Shown here piece by piece: positions 8,974 through 20,043 of a DNA stretch of 29,058 nucleotides. Origin of the DNA: Theodoxus fluviatilis (lineage: Eukaryota > Mollusca > Gastropoda > Cycloneritida > Neritidae); assembly GCA_034096865.1 (NCBI GenBank), contig JAWQFJ010028788.1, forward strand, positions 25,001-54,058. The letters are read 5' to 3'. The stretch's first letter is position 1, and each line of letters begins with the position of its first letter. A program made the translations under genes and the position numbers. The notes under the pieces were generated by a model that was given only the letters and a program-made list of their open reading frames with translations, searched no databases and was not told where the DNA came from.

Positions 8974-9561
8974 GCGTTAATATTCGTGTTTTAATTCTAT
9001 TTTCATTTTATTTCAAACTAGAAACACAAAAATAGGCATACCCATAGCAAATTGGCTGATCTTTCTGATTATGTGTTCAAAATAGTTCTCAGAGTTCATC
9101 TAATGACTCAAAAATGTAAACAATCAGCCAAAATGGGTTTTGTCAACTATCGAAAAAGTAGCATATTTTTAGCACCATCAGCTAGCAACCACAGCTTCAA
9201 GTGTCTTGGCATTTGGGGATAGTTTACCTAACATAATGATCTGGCTTGTGTACCACAGACTTGAAGATATAGCAGATACTGACTCAGCTAGATTTTTTTT
9301 TATACATTAATTTTTTAGCATAAATTTATGAATGTTCAAGGTTTGCTAAATTCACAAAACCACTTGTATAGTTTCATCAGAGGCACAAAAGCCAGCTGTT
9401 GGTGTCCTAAAACTACCTGCAAAGTTTGGTGGCTATATGTCAAATAGTTCCAGAGATATCTTGTAAAAACCAGCGTAAAGGCCTAATTTTCGGCTTACTT
9501 TTTGACCCCTCAAATTTGTCCAAAAATTACAAGAAAGGGCACCAACCAGAAGCTCCAGAGT

Positions 9562-11454
9562 CTAGTGACCACCTGCTAAGTAGGGGAACCCATCAGCCTG
9601 TTCCTGAGTCTCATCTTGGTGGAGTCTCTGTTGTCTCCTCCTGATCCTGGCCTCATGGCTGGCTGCGTTGGCTTGCTTCTGGGCATTCTGAATGCGGTCT
9701 GCGTCCATCTTCTCGAAGCAGCTCCTTGCATGAACGCCAACTTCAAGGTCCAACTGCTTCATTGTAAGAGCTAATGTGACAGCCCCATCATTGAACACAC
9801 CAACAGAGAGAGCCACAGCTGTTTTCACAGTTACAATGCCATGATTCTTTTTCTTTGGAGCAAACTTCCAAATGAGATTGTTTATACACTCGTTCGCATT
9901 TTGTGTAAATCCGCGAACACACTTCTGTAGCAAGTCTGGGTGAGCAAGGTCTCGAAAGATTGGCTTGATGGTGTTCATGACAGCCTCTGGCAAACTGTTT
10001 TTGTGCTTGAAATCCTTGCCTTCCCTTTGGGCTGTCCTGTAAGGGCAAGCCTCAGAGCACATGTCATGTTGTGGTCGCGCGTCGGTGGACAATTTATGGA
10101 AATATATCGCCCATACATGCTGTTTCATGGTCGCTAAGTCATTCTTGTTTCGGCGTATTGCGTTGCCATACATTCTCTGAATGCTATCAATCTGTTTGTC
10201 TGTCAGTCTCCCCTTCCCCTCTATTCCTTTTCCATCACAAAGCTTTTGGCCTTTCATTTGTTTCTTCAGATTCCTCATGCGGGTCCCCATGCGCTTCTGA
10301 ACATGCCCGACGCATTCTTCCTTATGGATGGGGACATCACCGTAAGGCTTAGATTCTTGTACCTTTTTGAAAGTGTTGGTATCCCCATCTCCCACAAAGC
10401 CTGTATATCTGAGATTATATTTCTGTATTGAAGAATGAAAGCAGTCTTTGATGATCTCTGCCTCCATGGACCCAGACGACGCCTTGTGGTCTAGTGAACA
10501 CGAATGTGTCCGCTGCCACCTCCTGAAGCTTGCTGTGGTCTTGTCTCTCTTGAGCCAAACATCACAGCTCTTACATACTTTGCTTCTTGTTCCTATGTCT
10601 AACACCCTGCCAGTCTTGCAGCCTATCACTGTGGCAGCACCTATTTTTGAGGAATGACCAGGTGTCATCCAGGTACCATCACTTGAAGCGTCAATGTTTC
10701 GAACAATCTCACCGGGAATGGGTTCAGCTTGTGCAAATTCCTCCTCAGCTGCTCTTCTCATTGAATCTACCTGAACTGTTGTTGCTGCAGCTTGGACTGT
10801 CTTGTTGATGATATTGTATGTATTGTCATGAACAGGTGGAGGCAAGTCCATGACCCCACAAAATGTTTGCAGGTCTGCTCTGTCATCACCGATACACCTC
10901 ATGGCAAAAGCAACACGTCGGTTTATCGAGTAGTTTTCAAGATTGTTTACTTTGTAAACAGCACAGTTGGGAAAAGCTCTTTGCTTGTTGCATCTTGCAG
11001 TGTCACAATGGAAGGCAAAATGAGAGCCGAGGCCTTTTCTTTTCACCTCTAGAAGACGGACTGGCTGCTTGCAGTACCTACACACAACACTCGAAGAAAG
11101 GTTCATGTTCAGTAAATCCATATCAAATATTCTGCTTCCAGTTTGGTCCATGTCTGTGATGTCAGTTTTGTCACATTCAAATTTAATTTCACCATCATTA
11201 TTCTCTCTCGGCTCATTTTCAAAGATCAAATAAGCTTCACGGCCTTGAGATAACTTCCTTGCACTTTGAGTGGGCGTGGCATTGTCACTCGATGATGGCA
11301 CAACATCGTCTGTCTCACCTCTATCATTGTCTGTATTGTTCTCATCAGATTCAACTGTCTTTGTTTTCTTGTAGGCAGATCCTTCCGAGTGTTGATTTCC
11401 GTGAAACTTTCGCTTCTTTGCTCGTTTACCCCGTAGTTTTACACCACCAGGCAT
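9562..11454 (-). CDS. Mutator-like DDE transposase, 630 aa, intact
   Basis: This protein should catalyse cut-and-paste movement of the surrounding element in the nucleus. The ATG at 11454 opens MPGGVKLRGKRAKKRK, a basic nuclear-localisation-like start; the frame can be extended four codons to a TTG, which is less likely. After an acidic low-complexity region comes a Cys/His cluster (CRYC about residues 125-128, HC and RC about 149-155), probably zinc binding. Then follow SSDGTW (Asp about 259), GCKTGRVLDI, SKVCKSC, FVGDGDTNTF (Asp about 356 and 358), KEECVGHVQKRM and NANECINNLIWKF (Glu about 522). Spacing and motifs match the invertebrate Mutator-like transposase domain family, and the named residues are the probable DDE triad. 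The C-terminus is basic and Gln-rich. No stop or frameshift occurs in 1.9 kb, so the copy is young or still active. Confidence 0.88.
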   Translation of the reverse strand: MPGGVKLRGKRAKKRKFHGNQHSEGSAYKKTKTVESDENNTDNDRGETDDVVPSSSDNATPTQSARKLSQGREAYLIFENEPRENNDGEIKFECDKTDITDMDQTGSRIFDMDLLNMNLSSSVVCRYCKQPVRLLEVKRKGLGSHFAFHCDTARCNKQRAFPNCAVYKVNNLENYSINRRVAFAMRCIGDDRADLQTFCGVMDLPPPVHDNTYNIINKTVQAAATTVQVDSMRRAAEEEFAQAEPIPGEIVRNIDASSDGTWMTPGHSSKIGAATVIGCKTGRVLDIGTRSKVCKSCDVWLKRDKTTASFRRWQRTHSCSLDHKASSGSMEAEIIKDCFHSSIQKYNLRYTGFVGDGDTNTFKKVQESKPYGDVPIHKEECVGHVQKRMGTRMRNLKKQMKGQKLCDGKGIEGKGRLTDKQIDSIQRMYGNAIRRNKNDLATMKQHVWAIYFHKLSTDARPQHDMCSEACPYRTAQREGKDFKHKNSLPEAVMNTIKPIFRDLAHPDLLQKCVRGFTQNANECINNLIWKFAPKKKNHGIVTVKTAVALSVGVFNDGAVTLALTMKQLDLEVGVHARSCFEKMDADRIQNAQKQANAASHEARIRRRQQRLHQDETQEQADGFPYLAGGH

Positions 11455-11839
11455 CTTGAAACACAATCACAGGTTGGAAATACAGGCTACTTTTGTTTAC
11501 AGTTCAGAAAATGACGAAAACAACCTCAAAATCCTACCAGACCACGCTGAAATGCAAACCGGAAGTGCTAATAAAGAGGGAGTGCTCATTATTTACAGTA
11601 GAATAAAAGCCAGAAAGGGAGTAGCTAATTATTTTAGAATAGATCGTCCAGTGAAGGGAGGGTGACATTTTGAAGCAAAATGACGGCTCAGACCACTCAG
11701 ACCCACCCTATATACAGGCGAATATCTCAAAAACGGTTTAAATTTCAATACAAATTTTAACAAAATCTAAAAATTCAGTCATTTCTACACTAAAAAATGT
11801 ATTATTTTTGCATGTGTTCAAAAAAACGTATTTTACTAA

Positions 11840-11861
11840 AATTTCAGGTGGCAGTGCCGCC
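11840..11861 (-). repeat. Right terminal inverted repeat
   Basis: Reverse complement of the left end with one mismatch (C for G after CTGCCA). TTAA follows immediately. Confidence 0.9.
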
Positions 11862-11950
11862 TTAACCCCCGCTTCATATGGGAAGTCTCTGTACAAAATC
11901 TCATTTTCTTACACACACCTAACTCAAAGTCCATTCATTCATGCTTTCAG

Positions 11951-12363
11951 CGCCAGTACAAGTTCGTGTACAAGACCCTCATGGCTTACGTGTAGTCCTC
12001 GCCCTCCTTTGAGGGAGACCTGGGGCAGCCCCCGACTCGCGCCAAGCCCAGAGTGGCACAAATCAAGGAAGACAAGGAAGGGAAGGACTACATAAACCTG
12101 GACGAGGCGGAGAAGTCCGTCAAGGCCACCCTCGATGACGTCAGCAACATGTCGGTCGAGTACTGCTCCATGGGCATGCCACTGGTCAAGGTAGACAACC
12201 CTGAAGACGACGCCACAATAGAAGCCGGAAATGCTCAAGAGGACGTGAAGGAGCAGGACGAAGGTGCGCAGTACGCCACCATGCGCACCACCACTGCGCA
12301 GGAACCGCAGATTACGACGAAGACTATGCCAACCTGGAGGCAATCGCGGAAACCTCCACGTGA
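11951..12363 (+). pseudogene. PTP C-terminus and tyrosine-motif tail, with TAG and frameshift
   Basis: The exon follows the acceptor ATGCTTTCAG and joins the 7851 exon in phase 0 to give NMVQTV-RQYKFVYKTLMAYV, the classic last helix of a PTP domain. TAG (11993-11995) then stops the frame. Beyond it the same frame remains open and coding-like: KDYINLDEAEK, VEYCSMGMPL, AQYATMRTT. Homology-like sequence continues in a shifted frame as DYDEDYANLEAIAE and ends at TGA 12361. YCSM and YATM fit the YxxM consensus for PI3-kinase p85 SH2 domains; YINL and YANL fit the YxN consensus for Grb2. If TAG is the original stop, everything after it is 3' UTR, but the motif-bearing frame argues that TAG is a new mutation. 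Confidence 0.72.
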
Positions 12364-12445
12364 AGGCACTCGACACAACACTCGCTCCTCGACAAGGAGA
12401 GATGTTCGATGTACAAAGACTTTCTTGGAAACAAATGTTTTTTAA

Positions 12446-15040
12446 TTCTTTTTATGGGGTGTGAGGGGGTGGCGTTGGGGGTACCCAATTAATAAGGTCA
12501 AATACTGTTATACAAAATATAAATGTATGGGTATAATGTGTTTAAAAAAACATTCTCAGCAGATTTGTATAGTCAGTAGACAGAAACTTCGCTCCTGTTT
12601 TCAATGGGAACGAAATTGCTCATGTTGAATTGGCTGTCATACAAACATTATTGAAACATGATACTTTGAAGTGTGGATGAAGGCCAACAAAGAAGTATGA
12701 AAACTGCTAGCGAGTTTGTCGTGCATGACTTGTTCTTAGCGTCATCTTTGATGTGAAGTATCAACACTTTAGTTGTGACACGACCCATGCTGCATTGTCT
12801 GTCCATCAGTTACATCTATATTCTCTCTTACTTGATAAAGGCAGAACCTTTCTCTGTTTGCCGTCATAACACATTTGTTCGTTGATATGATATTGAACCT
12901 TGTCTGCCAAACTTAGATCCCATAAATATTTAATCGTAGGACTGTTCCTGAAATCTGATGGTTTGCGTGTTGACATGAATGAAGCTGAGTACCTACAAAA
13001 ATGACATTGCTTCATTAAAGTAGGAATGTATATCTTATTTAGCAGGGTTACATGTTTTCCTACCCGCGCACAGCGTATATTTGTTGATCAATTGTGCTGG
13101 CTACAAATTCTGTCCAACACACTTTTCTTCGTGATTGAACGGAAATCGGTCCTCTTATTGTACTTGTGAAAAAACGTCGGTCAGATGCATGTCCAAGTTG
13201 TCTGTTGTGGAATAATTCATTTCAACATAATTGCTTTCATCGGTGATTCACGTCTGATACTACATGTATGTGGACTACTTCTCCTCAATACTCGTATGCT
13301 TCCATTTCATGATCCTTGAGTTGAGAAGATCCTTTTGTGGGGACATTTCTCCGTGTTTATGATATCATTTCTTTGTAGTTTGATTTGTTTTGTATACATA
13401 GACACACATACGTACATGCGATCATATTTATGTAGATAAGTGATCTATTGTAATCAATTGAACTGTGAGCCAAGCATAAACAATGTTGGTAAAACATAAC
13501 GAATTTTGAATTGTTCGTTTGAATTTCCAGAATGAATGCTTATGTGTGGGCCGGAAAAAGAAATGGAAAAAGGAGGGTTCGAGTTGAAAGGAGATTGAAG
13601 GGGTCAGGGGAGGGTATGTGGGTGACGGGGTATGTAAACAACAGAAATTTTCCTGTTGTACTGTCGTTAAGACGACTTGTTCGTTTGTGAGAAATGAAGC
13701 TGCGGTAGAAGTTAAGTGAAATAGTCAAGTAACTACTTTGCTGCTTGATAAGTTGTTCTAAAAGTAATATTTCCAATGATAGATACCGCATGAAGAATAT
13801 GAAATCACAGTTGCATTAAAGTTCAAAGACGTGTAAGCGTTTACGAAAAAGCTATTCCATGCTGCAGAGTATGCTACAGACAGTTGTGCCTCTCCCTATG
13901 ACAAACTTGGGAGTGAGGTGTAGACAAGGATAGAAATCAGACTTTTCCTCCCCTGAAGTCTTTAGGTATCAGTTTTGAGCAGTTTTGGAGGAGCAATATG
14001 GGATTAGAAATGCAAGTGGGAAATTTCTCTGGTGAGTCATTATTTTAAATTACAAATGCCCATAGCGCTCAGACAAGAATATGGTTGGACGTTTCCCAAA
14101 GATACCTGAGGACTTTTGACATCAGTCCAGGAAGATGAGAGACAGCACCTCAACAGACTGCAATGGTGAAAATTCGCTTCTGAAGGCTAGAGTGGTACGT
14201 ACGCAAACTGTGAATAGTTTCAAATGAAATGTGCTAAGGAAAAAAATAATACCCCCGCCCCAAAAATATCTTTAGCCACTTCTGCGTTCTTTTAGACTTT
14301 AACCGGGACATTGAGTTCCTGAAAAAAATTTCCGTCACTCCTCTCCGGGGTTTTGGCTCTGTAGTGGGACCAGAGACCCTATAGTATCTCTGGTGGGACT
14401 GCAGACTTTGTTCCAAGACCTTCCCCACTCTCATTTAAAGTTAGTTCTTACTTCTTGAGATAACTAATGAAACAATGTGCAGGCGTTTGTGGGGACCCTG
14501 GGCGGAGCTGTTGTCGCGTGGCTTGAGTGGTGTGGTGCAGGGTGGAGCTGAAGAAAGGTTCTACCTCCTCTCTACTTCAAGCAGGACAGGTCCCACTTCA
14601 TGGTTTTTCACTTTTATTGAATACAAAAACCATCTCCCTCACAACCCAGACTCAAACCGGTCTATAGGGAGTTCAAGGGCAAAAGTTCACATCACATCCT
14701 TTCCCTACTCACTGCTGTGCCTGACTGATTGCCTGGGCATCCGACCCATCAAGCAGTTCGTATAGCAGCACAGACCGAGAGGGGGAAGAGAGGCTAATAC
14801 TGGACAAGGTCCATGTTGTACACCCTCAGACAGGACATGTGGCCCATGCTCGGCTAATACCAAGGCATTTCATTACTAACCTACTATTTTGGTGGGGTGA
14901 ATTGTGCTTGAACACAAAAGAGGGACGAGAACAAAGGAGATCAGAATGTTTTAGAAGATTCCTCGACTGCTTCATCACTCGTCTATTATGTAGGGATATT
15001 GACTCTAGGTCCGTCCACACTAACAAAGGATCCACATGAG
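12446..15040. other. Long gene-free stretch
   Basis: AT-rich sequence with no exon, tandem array or transposon terminus that I can support. Short open frames lack family resemblance and splice context. Confidence 0.5.
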
Positions 15041-15048
15041 TGTATGAG

Positions 15049-15068
15049 TGTATATATATATATACAGG

Positions 15069-15150
<82 letters not shown>
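15049..15150. repeat. (TA)n then (GA)n microsatellite
   Basis: A short TATATA run is followed by about 85 bp of GA repeats with occasional GG interruptions. Confidence 0.97.
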
Positions 15151-15154
<4 letters not shown>

Positions 15155-15303
15155 AAAAATTTTACCTCTTTATACTAAGATCTCAAATAACCAAACTCGA
15201 TGTCGTAACAATACCGTTAGAACAATAATTTTTAAAAAATCATTACTTGATTTCTTGAACATGAATTTAATAAAATATTATATTGATCAGGCAGATGTGT
15301 AAG

Positions 15304-15420
15304 AAGTTGTTGTTGTTGTTGTTGCGTACCTGGGCTAAACACTCCCAGGATCACCCAAGTGGGTGAGATGATTGCGTGTGTGACTGTTTTTGAACACTCC
15401 GCCATATAGGCAGCCACACT
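15304..15420 (-). repeat. Possible retroposon 3' end with (CAA)n tail
   Basis: On the minus strand a moderately GC-rich segment (GGGAGTGTTTAGCCCAGG) ends in a (CAA)n run, seen on plus as GTTGTTGTTGTTGTTG at about 15307-15322. The arrangement resembles a non-LTR element tail in reverse orientation. No coding sequence is visible and the family is unknown. Confidence 0.3.
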
Positions 15421-16950
15421 CCGTCTTCAGGGGATTTGATCTCTGTCTCCAGAGAATGCTAGTTGTTATGTTAGGAGCTTACCATGGCTGAAGATAATCC
15501 CCACATAACAGTACAACATAACATTTTGCTGTAGCCTTGGTTTTTGGCTGGAGTCAACAAATAACAACAGCCTTTGCCCAAGGCAATGTAAGAAGTTTAT
15601 TTGGAACATTTTGCAGATACACACGTTGTGTAAGAATCATCAACATTACACACGTTTCCAAATAACAGCACACACACCAGGAGACGAGTCAAAACGATAT
15701 AAACTGAACTTGAACTATACAATAACATTAACATATGTGCGACATGGCAGCCTGCAGTCAAATAGTTGTATAGGAACTGATTTTATCCATTGATTTGTGG
15801 ACACTAACGAGTCACAGATCGTACATTCAGGTGGACTCCAATCTCCCAACTCAGCCTGGACCGCCACATACCTCCATCCTGCCCCCTTCATTGAACACCT
15901 CGTCTCCTGATAAATGCAACAACTCAGACCTGTTCGGTTGTCTTGCAGACGCGATTAAACTTTTTTTTAGCTAGAGTCATCAGCAATCTATTCATTTAGT
16001 CAGACCGCCCGGTTTCAGAGCAGTAGAATCGATCATCCTATGTACCATGCGCTCGAACATGCCCAAACTAATGTACAATGTATCTGAATAGAAGTTGAAA
16101 AATTATTCCAGTTACAGACAACACACAGCATATGGACAATTTGCATCAAAACAAGATGCGCCAGTCATTCAAGAATGGTAACGAGTTGTAGCACTAAAAT
16201 CACAGTGACGTTGGCCTCTCATCTCTTCATAAAGTCTACTTCTCAGTCATCTTCAGAGGACCTCCTTGCTCCCCCGTCATGAAGCCTCTGTGCGTCGATT
16301 ATCTATTCATGCAGTCAATGTATGACTGATGGTCATCAAGTCAAACAGAATGCCTGGACGATGAAAAGGGCTTTGTATGTTACCAAGGTACACGAACATG
16401 CAAGCTGAGCAAGGCTCGCTCAACTTCTATATTAGACTTCTTGAACCGGATTCTTCTTGTGAAGAGACACAACGCTGAGAGAGGCCATGAGCAAACTGGC
16501 TGGAGTCGACAGATCCTGACTATCCCCTGATACTCATTGCAAGCAGATCAGCTGGCTTACCGCAAACAATGCAATGGACGCGAGGTTCTGTTGCTCAGGC
16601 AATAAGGCAAGGACTAAAAGTCACCTGCCTTTCCTTTGCATTCTCTCCATCAGAGGCATCAAGCCACTTTCCGTGTCTAAATTGCTTCTGAGTTATTCTC
16701 ATTCATGCCTATGTACACTCTAGACATTTTATTTAGGACTCACACATCGGTAACACCGGGGACCCGGCATTTTTCGCTGCCATGCCAAGAAAGGTTCCAC
16801 GACCGACACGTAATGAAGCAGCGTTCAGATTCCTGAACTGCGCCGCTTTCACAGTTTGTCTTTGTGCAGTCGTCCACTTCTTGGATTTGGAAACTGCGAT
16901 CTCTGGATGGTTCTAACATACCCCCGTTCTTTTTTCATTTGCTTGAATTC
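15421..16950. other. Gene-free stretch
   Basis: I see no supported exon, RNA gene or repeat array here. Confidence 0.5.
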
Positions 16951-16952
16951 AT

Positions 16953-17026
<74 letters not shown>
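16953..17026. repeat. (CT)n at LINE copy A 5' border
   Basis: About 73 bp of nearly pure CT repeats that stop exactly where reverse-transcriptase coding sequence begins. Confidence 0.97.
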
Positions 17027-17028
<2 letters not shown>

Positions 17029-17034
17029 AAAGTT

Positions 17035-17551
17035 CAGGCATGTGTGAAATGGAACTTTGCCATCTCTGACCTCTTTGACTGCCTCGTTGGAGCAAGGCAA
17101 GGAGCATTAGAGAGCCCGATTATTTTTTTCTCTCCTAATCACGGCGATAGCGGACCAAGTCCGTGCTAGAGGAAGACATGGCGTGCAGTTATTGCCAGGA
17201 ATGCCTGAGTTGTGTTTCCTCATCTTTGCTGATGACGTAGTTTTACTGTCAACTACACCTGTAGGGTTACAGTGCCAAATTGATAACTTGGCTCAAGTAT
17301 CCGAGAGGTATGGCTTGCTCATAAACAGAAGGAAAACAAAAGTAATGGTGTTTCGCCGTGGTGGCGGTCTTGGACGATGGGAGAAATGGTTCCTTGGAAA
17401 TACAGAGTTAGTAGTTGTCAACAAATACAAATATCTCGGCTATGTTTTTACTACCAGACTATCAGCCACGGTGGCTCTGAATGATCAGAGTATCAGTTCA
17501 AAAAAGAAGATAGCCCATCTGTTAAAGCCACGTGGAAGCTTCGTACCATGA
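17035..17551 (+). pseudogene. Reverse transcriptase palm fragment
   Basis: VGARQGALESP (the RQG box before the catalytic core) is separated by a one-base shift in a T-run from ITAIADQVRARGRHGVQL, then FADDVVLLS, where the DD pair is the catalytic aspartates of RT. LLINRRKTKVMVF and YKYLGYVF follow, as in many LINE RTs. A second shift near 17520 ends the frame; homology continues out of frame into LLYASEVW. Non-functional copy. Confidence 0.85.
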
Positions 17552-18125
17552 ATTTGTCGATATGCTTTCGTATGTTTGATGCACAAGTGTTACCTGCGTT
17601 ACTGTATGCCTCAGAAGTATGGAGTCTGCAGAGACAAGACAATGTTGAAAAAACACACCTCTTTGCATGCAAGATATTTTTAAATCTTGACTGCAGAACA
17701 CCAAACTGTTAGTGTATGGTGAACTGGGAAGGTACCCACTTTTTGTTAACTCCACTATTAAAACGATCAAGACGATCAAGTATTGGTTAAGACTCACCAA
17801 ATTACTGGATAACAGGCTCCCAAAGCAGGCTTACCTCATGCTCACAAATATTTAGTGCCACCTGAATTAAACCGGACAAGATTGTTTGAAAGACGACTGT
17901 GCGAATTGGGCTTTGGACTTGTATGGGTTAACAAAGGTGTCTTAAACGAACAAAGTTTTGTACAGAACCTTAAGCAAAGATTACGAGATTGTTTCCAACA
18001 GGAATGACACAGTAAAATGGCGAGTGAAAGATTCTGGGTATACAGAATATTGAAACAAGAGTTCGAAACGGAAGAATATATAGATTTCATAACATAAAAA
18101 ATAGAGACTCTTTCATTCGATTCAG

Positions 18126-18416
18126 GTGCAACATAATGACCTTGCTAGCAACAGAAGATATGCAACAACACAAATAGACGAAATATGCTGTCCATTTTGC
18201 AAAAATGCCCGTGAAAGAGAAGAACACTTTTTACTGTACTGTCATAAATTCCAGGACCTAAGGACAAAATATCTCGAAGAGTATGTGCCACGAGCAAAAA
18301 GAATAGGTTACCGTTACTTGATCGATGGTATGCAAACTAAAAAAACTCGACAAGCAGCAATGTACATCTACTATGCGCTGCAGAGACGAAACGATTTGTT
18401 TTCAACCTCTCCGTAA
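18126..18416 (+). pseudogene. LINE C-terminal Cys/His region, copy A
   Basis: The frame contains ICCPFCKNAREREEHFLLYC, matching the C-terminal C-x2-C...H-x4-C cluster found after RT in many LINE proteins. It aligns with HCPFSGEGETETHFLIEC in copy B at 21.6 kb. The preceding codons are shifted or carry stops. Confidence 0.75.
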
Positions 18417-18575
18417 CCAATTGCAGTCGCCTTTGAGATAGTGGTAAGATCGTATCGGAAACTGTTATCGAAGAAACTTATTGATTCATGTTATAGCATA
18501 TTGTATTGTACAATTGTTGGATGACTCCTTGGTATGGGCCGATGGCCTGCAACAATAAAAGTCTGAAGTCTGAAG

Positions 18576-18576
<1 letters not shown>

Positions 18577-18655
<79 letters not shown>

Positions 18656-18716
18656 CTCTGTTTCTCCCTCCCTCTCCCTCCCTCTGTCTGTCTCTCTCTC
18701 CCCCCCTCTCTATCTC

Positions 18717-18757
<41 letters not shown>

Positions 18758-18893
18758 GTCTGTCTGTGTCTCTGTTTCTCCCTCCCTCTCTCTGTCCGTC
18801 TGTCTCTCTCCCCCCTCTCTATCTCTCTCTCTGTCCCTCTCTGTCTTTCTCTCTCTCTATCTCTCTCTCTCTCTCAGTCTCAGTCTCTCTCTG

Positions 18894-18959
<66 letters not shown>

Positions 18960-18960
18960 C
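18577..18960. repeat. (CT)n with CTGT and CCCTCC interruptions
   Basis: About 380 bp of CT-rich repeats starting directly at the LINE copy A tail. It includes internally duplicated blocks (TGTCTCTGTTTCTCCCTCCC appears twice). Confidence 0.97.
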
Positions 18961-18963
18961 GTA

Positions 18964-19860
18964 AACGCATACAACCGTTTATTCAGTGCAAGTTTCCTTG
19001 TAAATTTTACGTTTGTAAAATCAACCGGCACTCGTTTTCTGTTCAATTCCTTTCCGCCAACACTATAGATCAAAGATTCAACATCAGCTCAAATACCATA
19101 ATTGATCCGTAAAACGGAAACAACAATTATCATGCGAGAGTAGCCCGACTGGACAGACAGGCCCAAAACTTATATCTAAAACGGTTGTGTTGGGAAAAAC
19201 ATCTTGATAATTTTCAATGAACTTTTAAATATTTCATTTAAAAATTCATTTTCTGTACAGAAAAATGAACATGACCATTAACATTTTGCCTCGATGATGA
19301 TTTTACATAAGAGTACATCACGTCATTTATTTACATGGACAAAATTGTCAGATAGATGGCATGAGACACGCGCAAAAACTAACAGACTGTAGAAAATTGA
19401 TACAAAAGACCGAAAACTCATATCAGTATTAGTTATTCAACTGTTTCAGAAATTTACTCAGAGGTCTTGAATCGGAATGTTCTATTGTCTTGCAGCATTT
19501 CAAGACAATTTATCGCAAAATGACACCAAAATGTACGTGCACACAATGGATATAGTCGATCAGTTCTGTCCATGTTTGCCATGCAGGGCTGATAGATGAA
19601 CTGTCCCGCTGTCAAGGTTTGGTTGTTGTTGAGATTTGAATGAAGAAAAATATATAAACTCTTTCTGTTTTCGTTCTTCAAATGCTATGCTTACCCCGAA
19701 GTCTCAACTCAGTTGGTGTCAATGCACGATTAATCCTGTGTTCGTGCTTGGAACACCACAGCAGACGAAATATCAAACAAAACCGAGATTCACGTTCGCT
19801 GTGGCCTCGGGAGACGAGATGACAGCATCGTCCTCTCGACGCTCACAGCAAGTCGACAAG
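18964..19860. other. Gene-free stretch, partly 3' UTR of the minus-strand receptor
   Basis: AT-rich. The part nearest 19866 is presumably 3' UTR of the minus-strand receptor. A minus-strand AATAAA (plus TTTATT, 19326-19331) is a candidate polyadenylation signal about 540 bp after the stop codon. Confidence 0.4.
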
Positions 19861-19865
19861 ATAGT

Positions 19866-20043
19866 CTAGCTTATCCAGTTTTCGTACTTGCCCTGCACCA
19901 GGTCCGAGTTCTGATAGAGTGGGTCCTGACTTGCAATGGGAGGGGGAGGCACCTCTTGAGAAAGGCGGTAACCCAGAGTTACTTGCCCATTGGCATACAT
20001 CGCATTTGGTTCCGGTCTAGCCGCCTGTTGTCCACGCGAGGGC
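19866..20043 (-). CDS. MEGF-type receptor: terminal cytoplasmic exon with three YxN motifs
   Basis: The exon starts after the strong minus-strand acceptor CTCTTCCTTCCAG and ends at TAG (19866-19868). It encodes 58 residues after completing an Arg codon with the transmembrane exon. The tail contains MYANG, LYQNS and KYENW: all three fit Y-x-N, the established Grb2 SH2-binding consensus. It also has GYRL, a possible YxxL sorting signal, and PPPP, a possible SH3 ligand. There is no kinase or phosphatase domain, so signalling would depend on an external tyrosine kinase. Phase 2 matches the 24013 exon exactly. No stops or shifts. Grb2 binding is prediction from motif only. Confidence 0.78.

Larger units (their letters stand above)
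8952..11861 (-). mobile_element. 2.9-kb DNA transposon with intact Mutator-like transposase
   Basis: The two ends form 22-bp terminal inverted repeats starting GGCGGCACTGCCA and ending CTGAAATT; 21 of 22 positions match (8952-8973 against 11840-11861). The interior carries one long uninterrupted minus-strand transposase gene and AT-rich flanks. The sequence just outside the right end is TTAA; the left flank is ATTC, so no target duplication is visible. TTAA would suit a Kolobok-type element, whereas MULEs duplicate 8-10 bp. The element sits in the phosphatase intron 7852-11950, about 90 bp before the last exon. Confidence 0.88.
17027..18577 (+). mobile_element. 5'-truncated non-LTR retrotransposon (LINE copy A)
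   Basis: The sequence begins inside the reverse-transcriptase domain, directly after (CT)n, and runs to a 3' tail (GGGCCGATGGCC, then AATAAAAGTCTGAAGTCTGAAG) that is again followed by (CT)n. The RT part has VGARQG, FADDVVLLS and the KTKVMVFRRGG region. The C-terminal part has NLKQRLRDCFQQE, then CCPFCKNAREREEHFLLYC, a Cys/His cluster. Frameshifts (T-run 17122-17129, and about 17520) and several stops show it is dead. The clade is not certain. Confidence 0.88.

Noticed and set aside
8943..11870. 9-bp MULE-type target duplication for the 2.9-kb transposon
   Set aside because: GTTTTATTC on the left and TTAACCCCC on the right do not match; a 4-bp TTAA duplication is not confirmed either.
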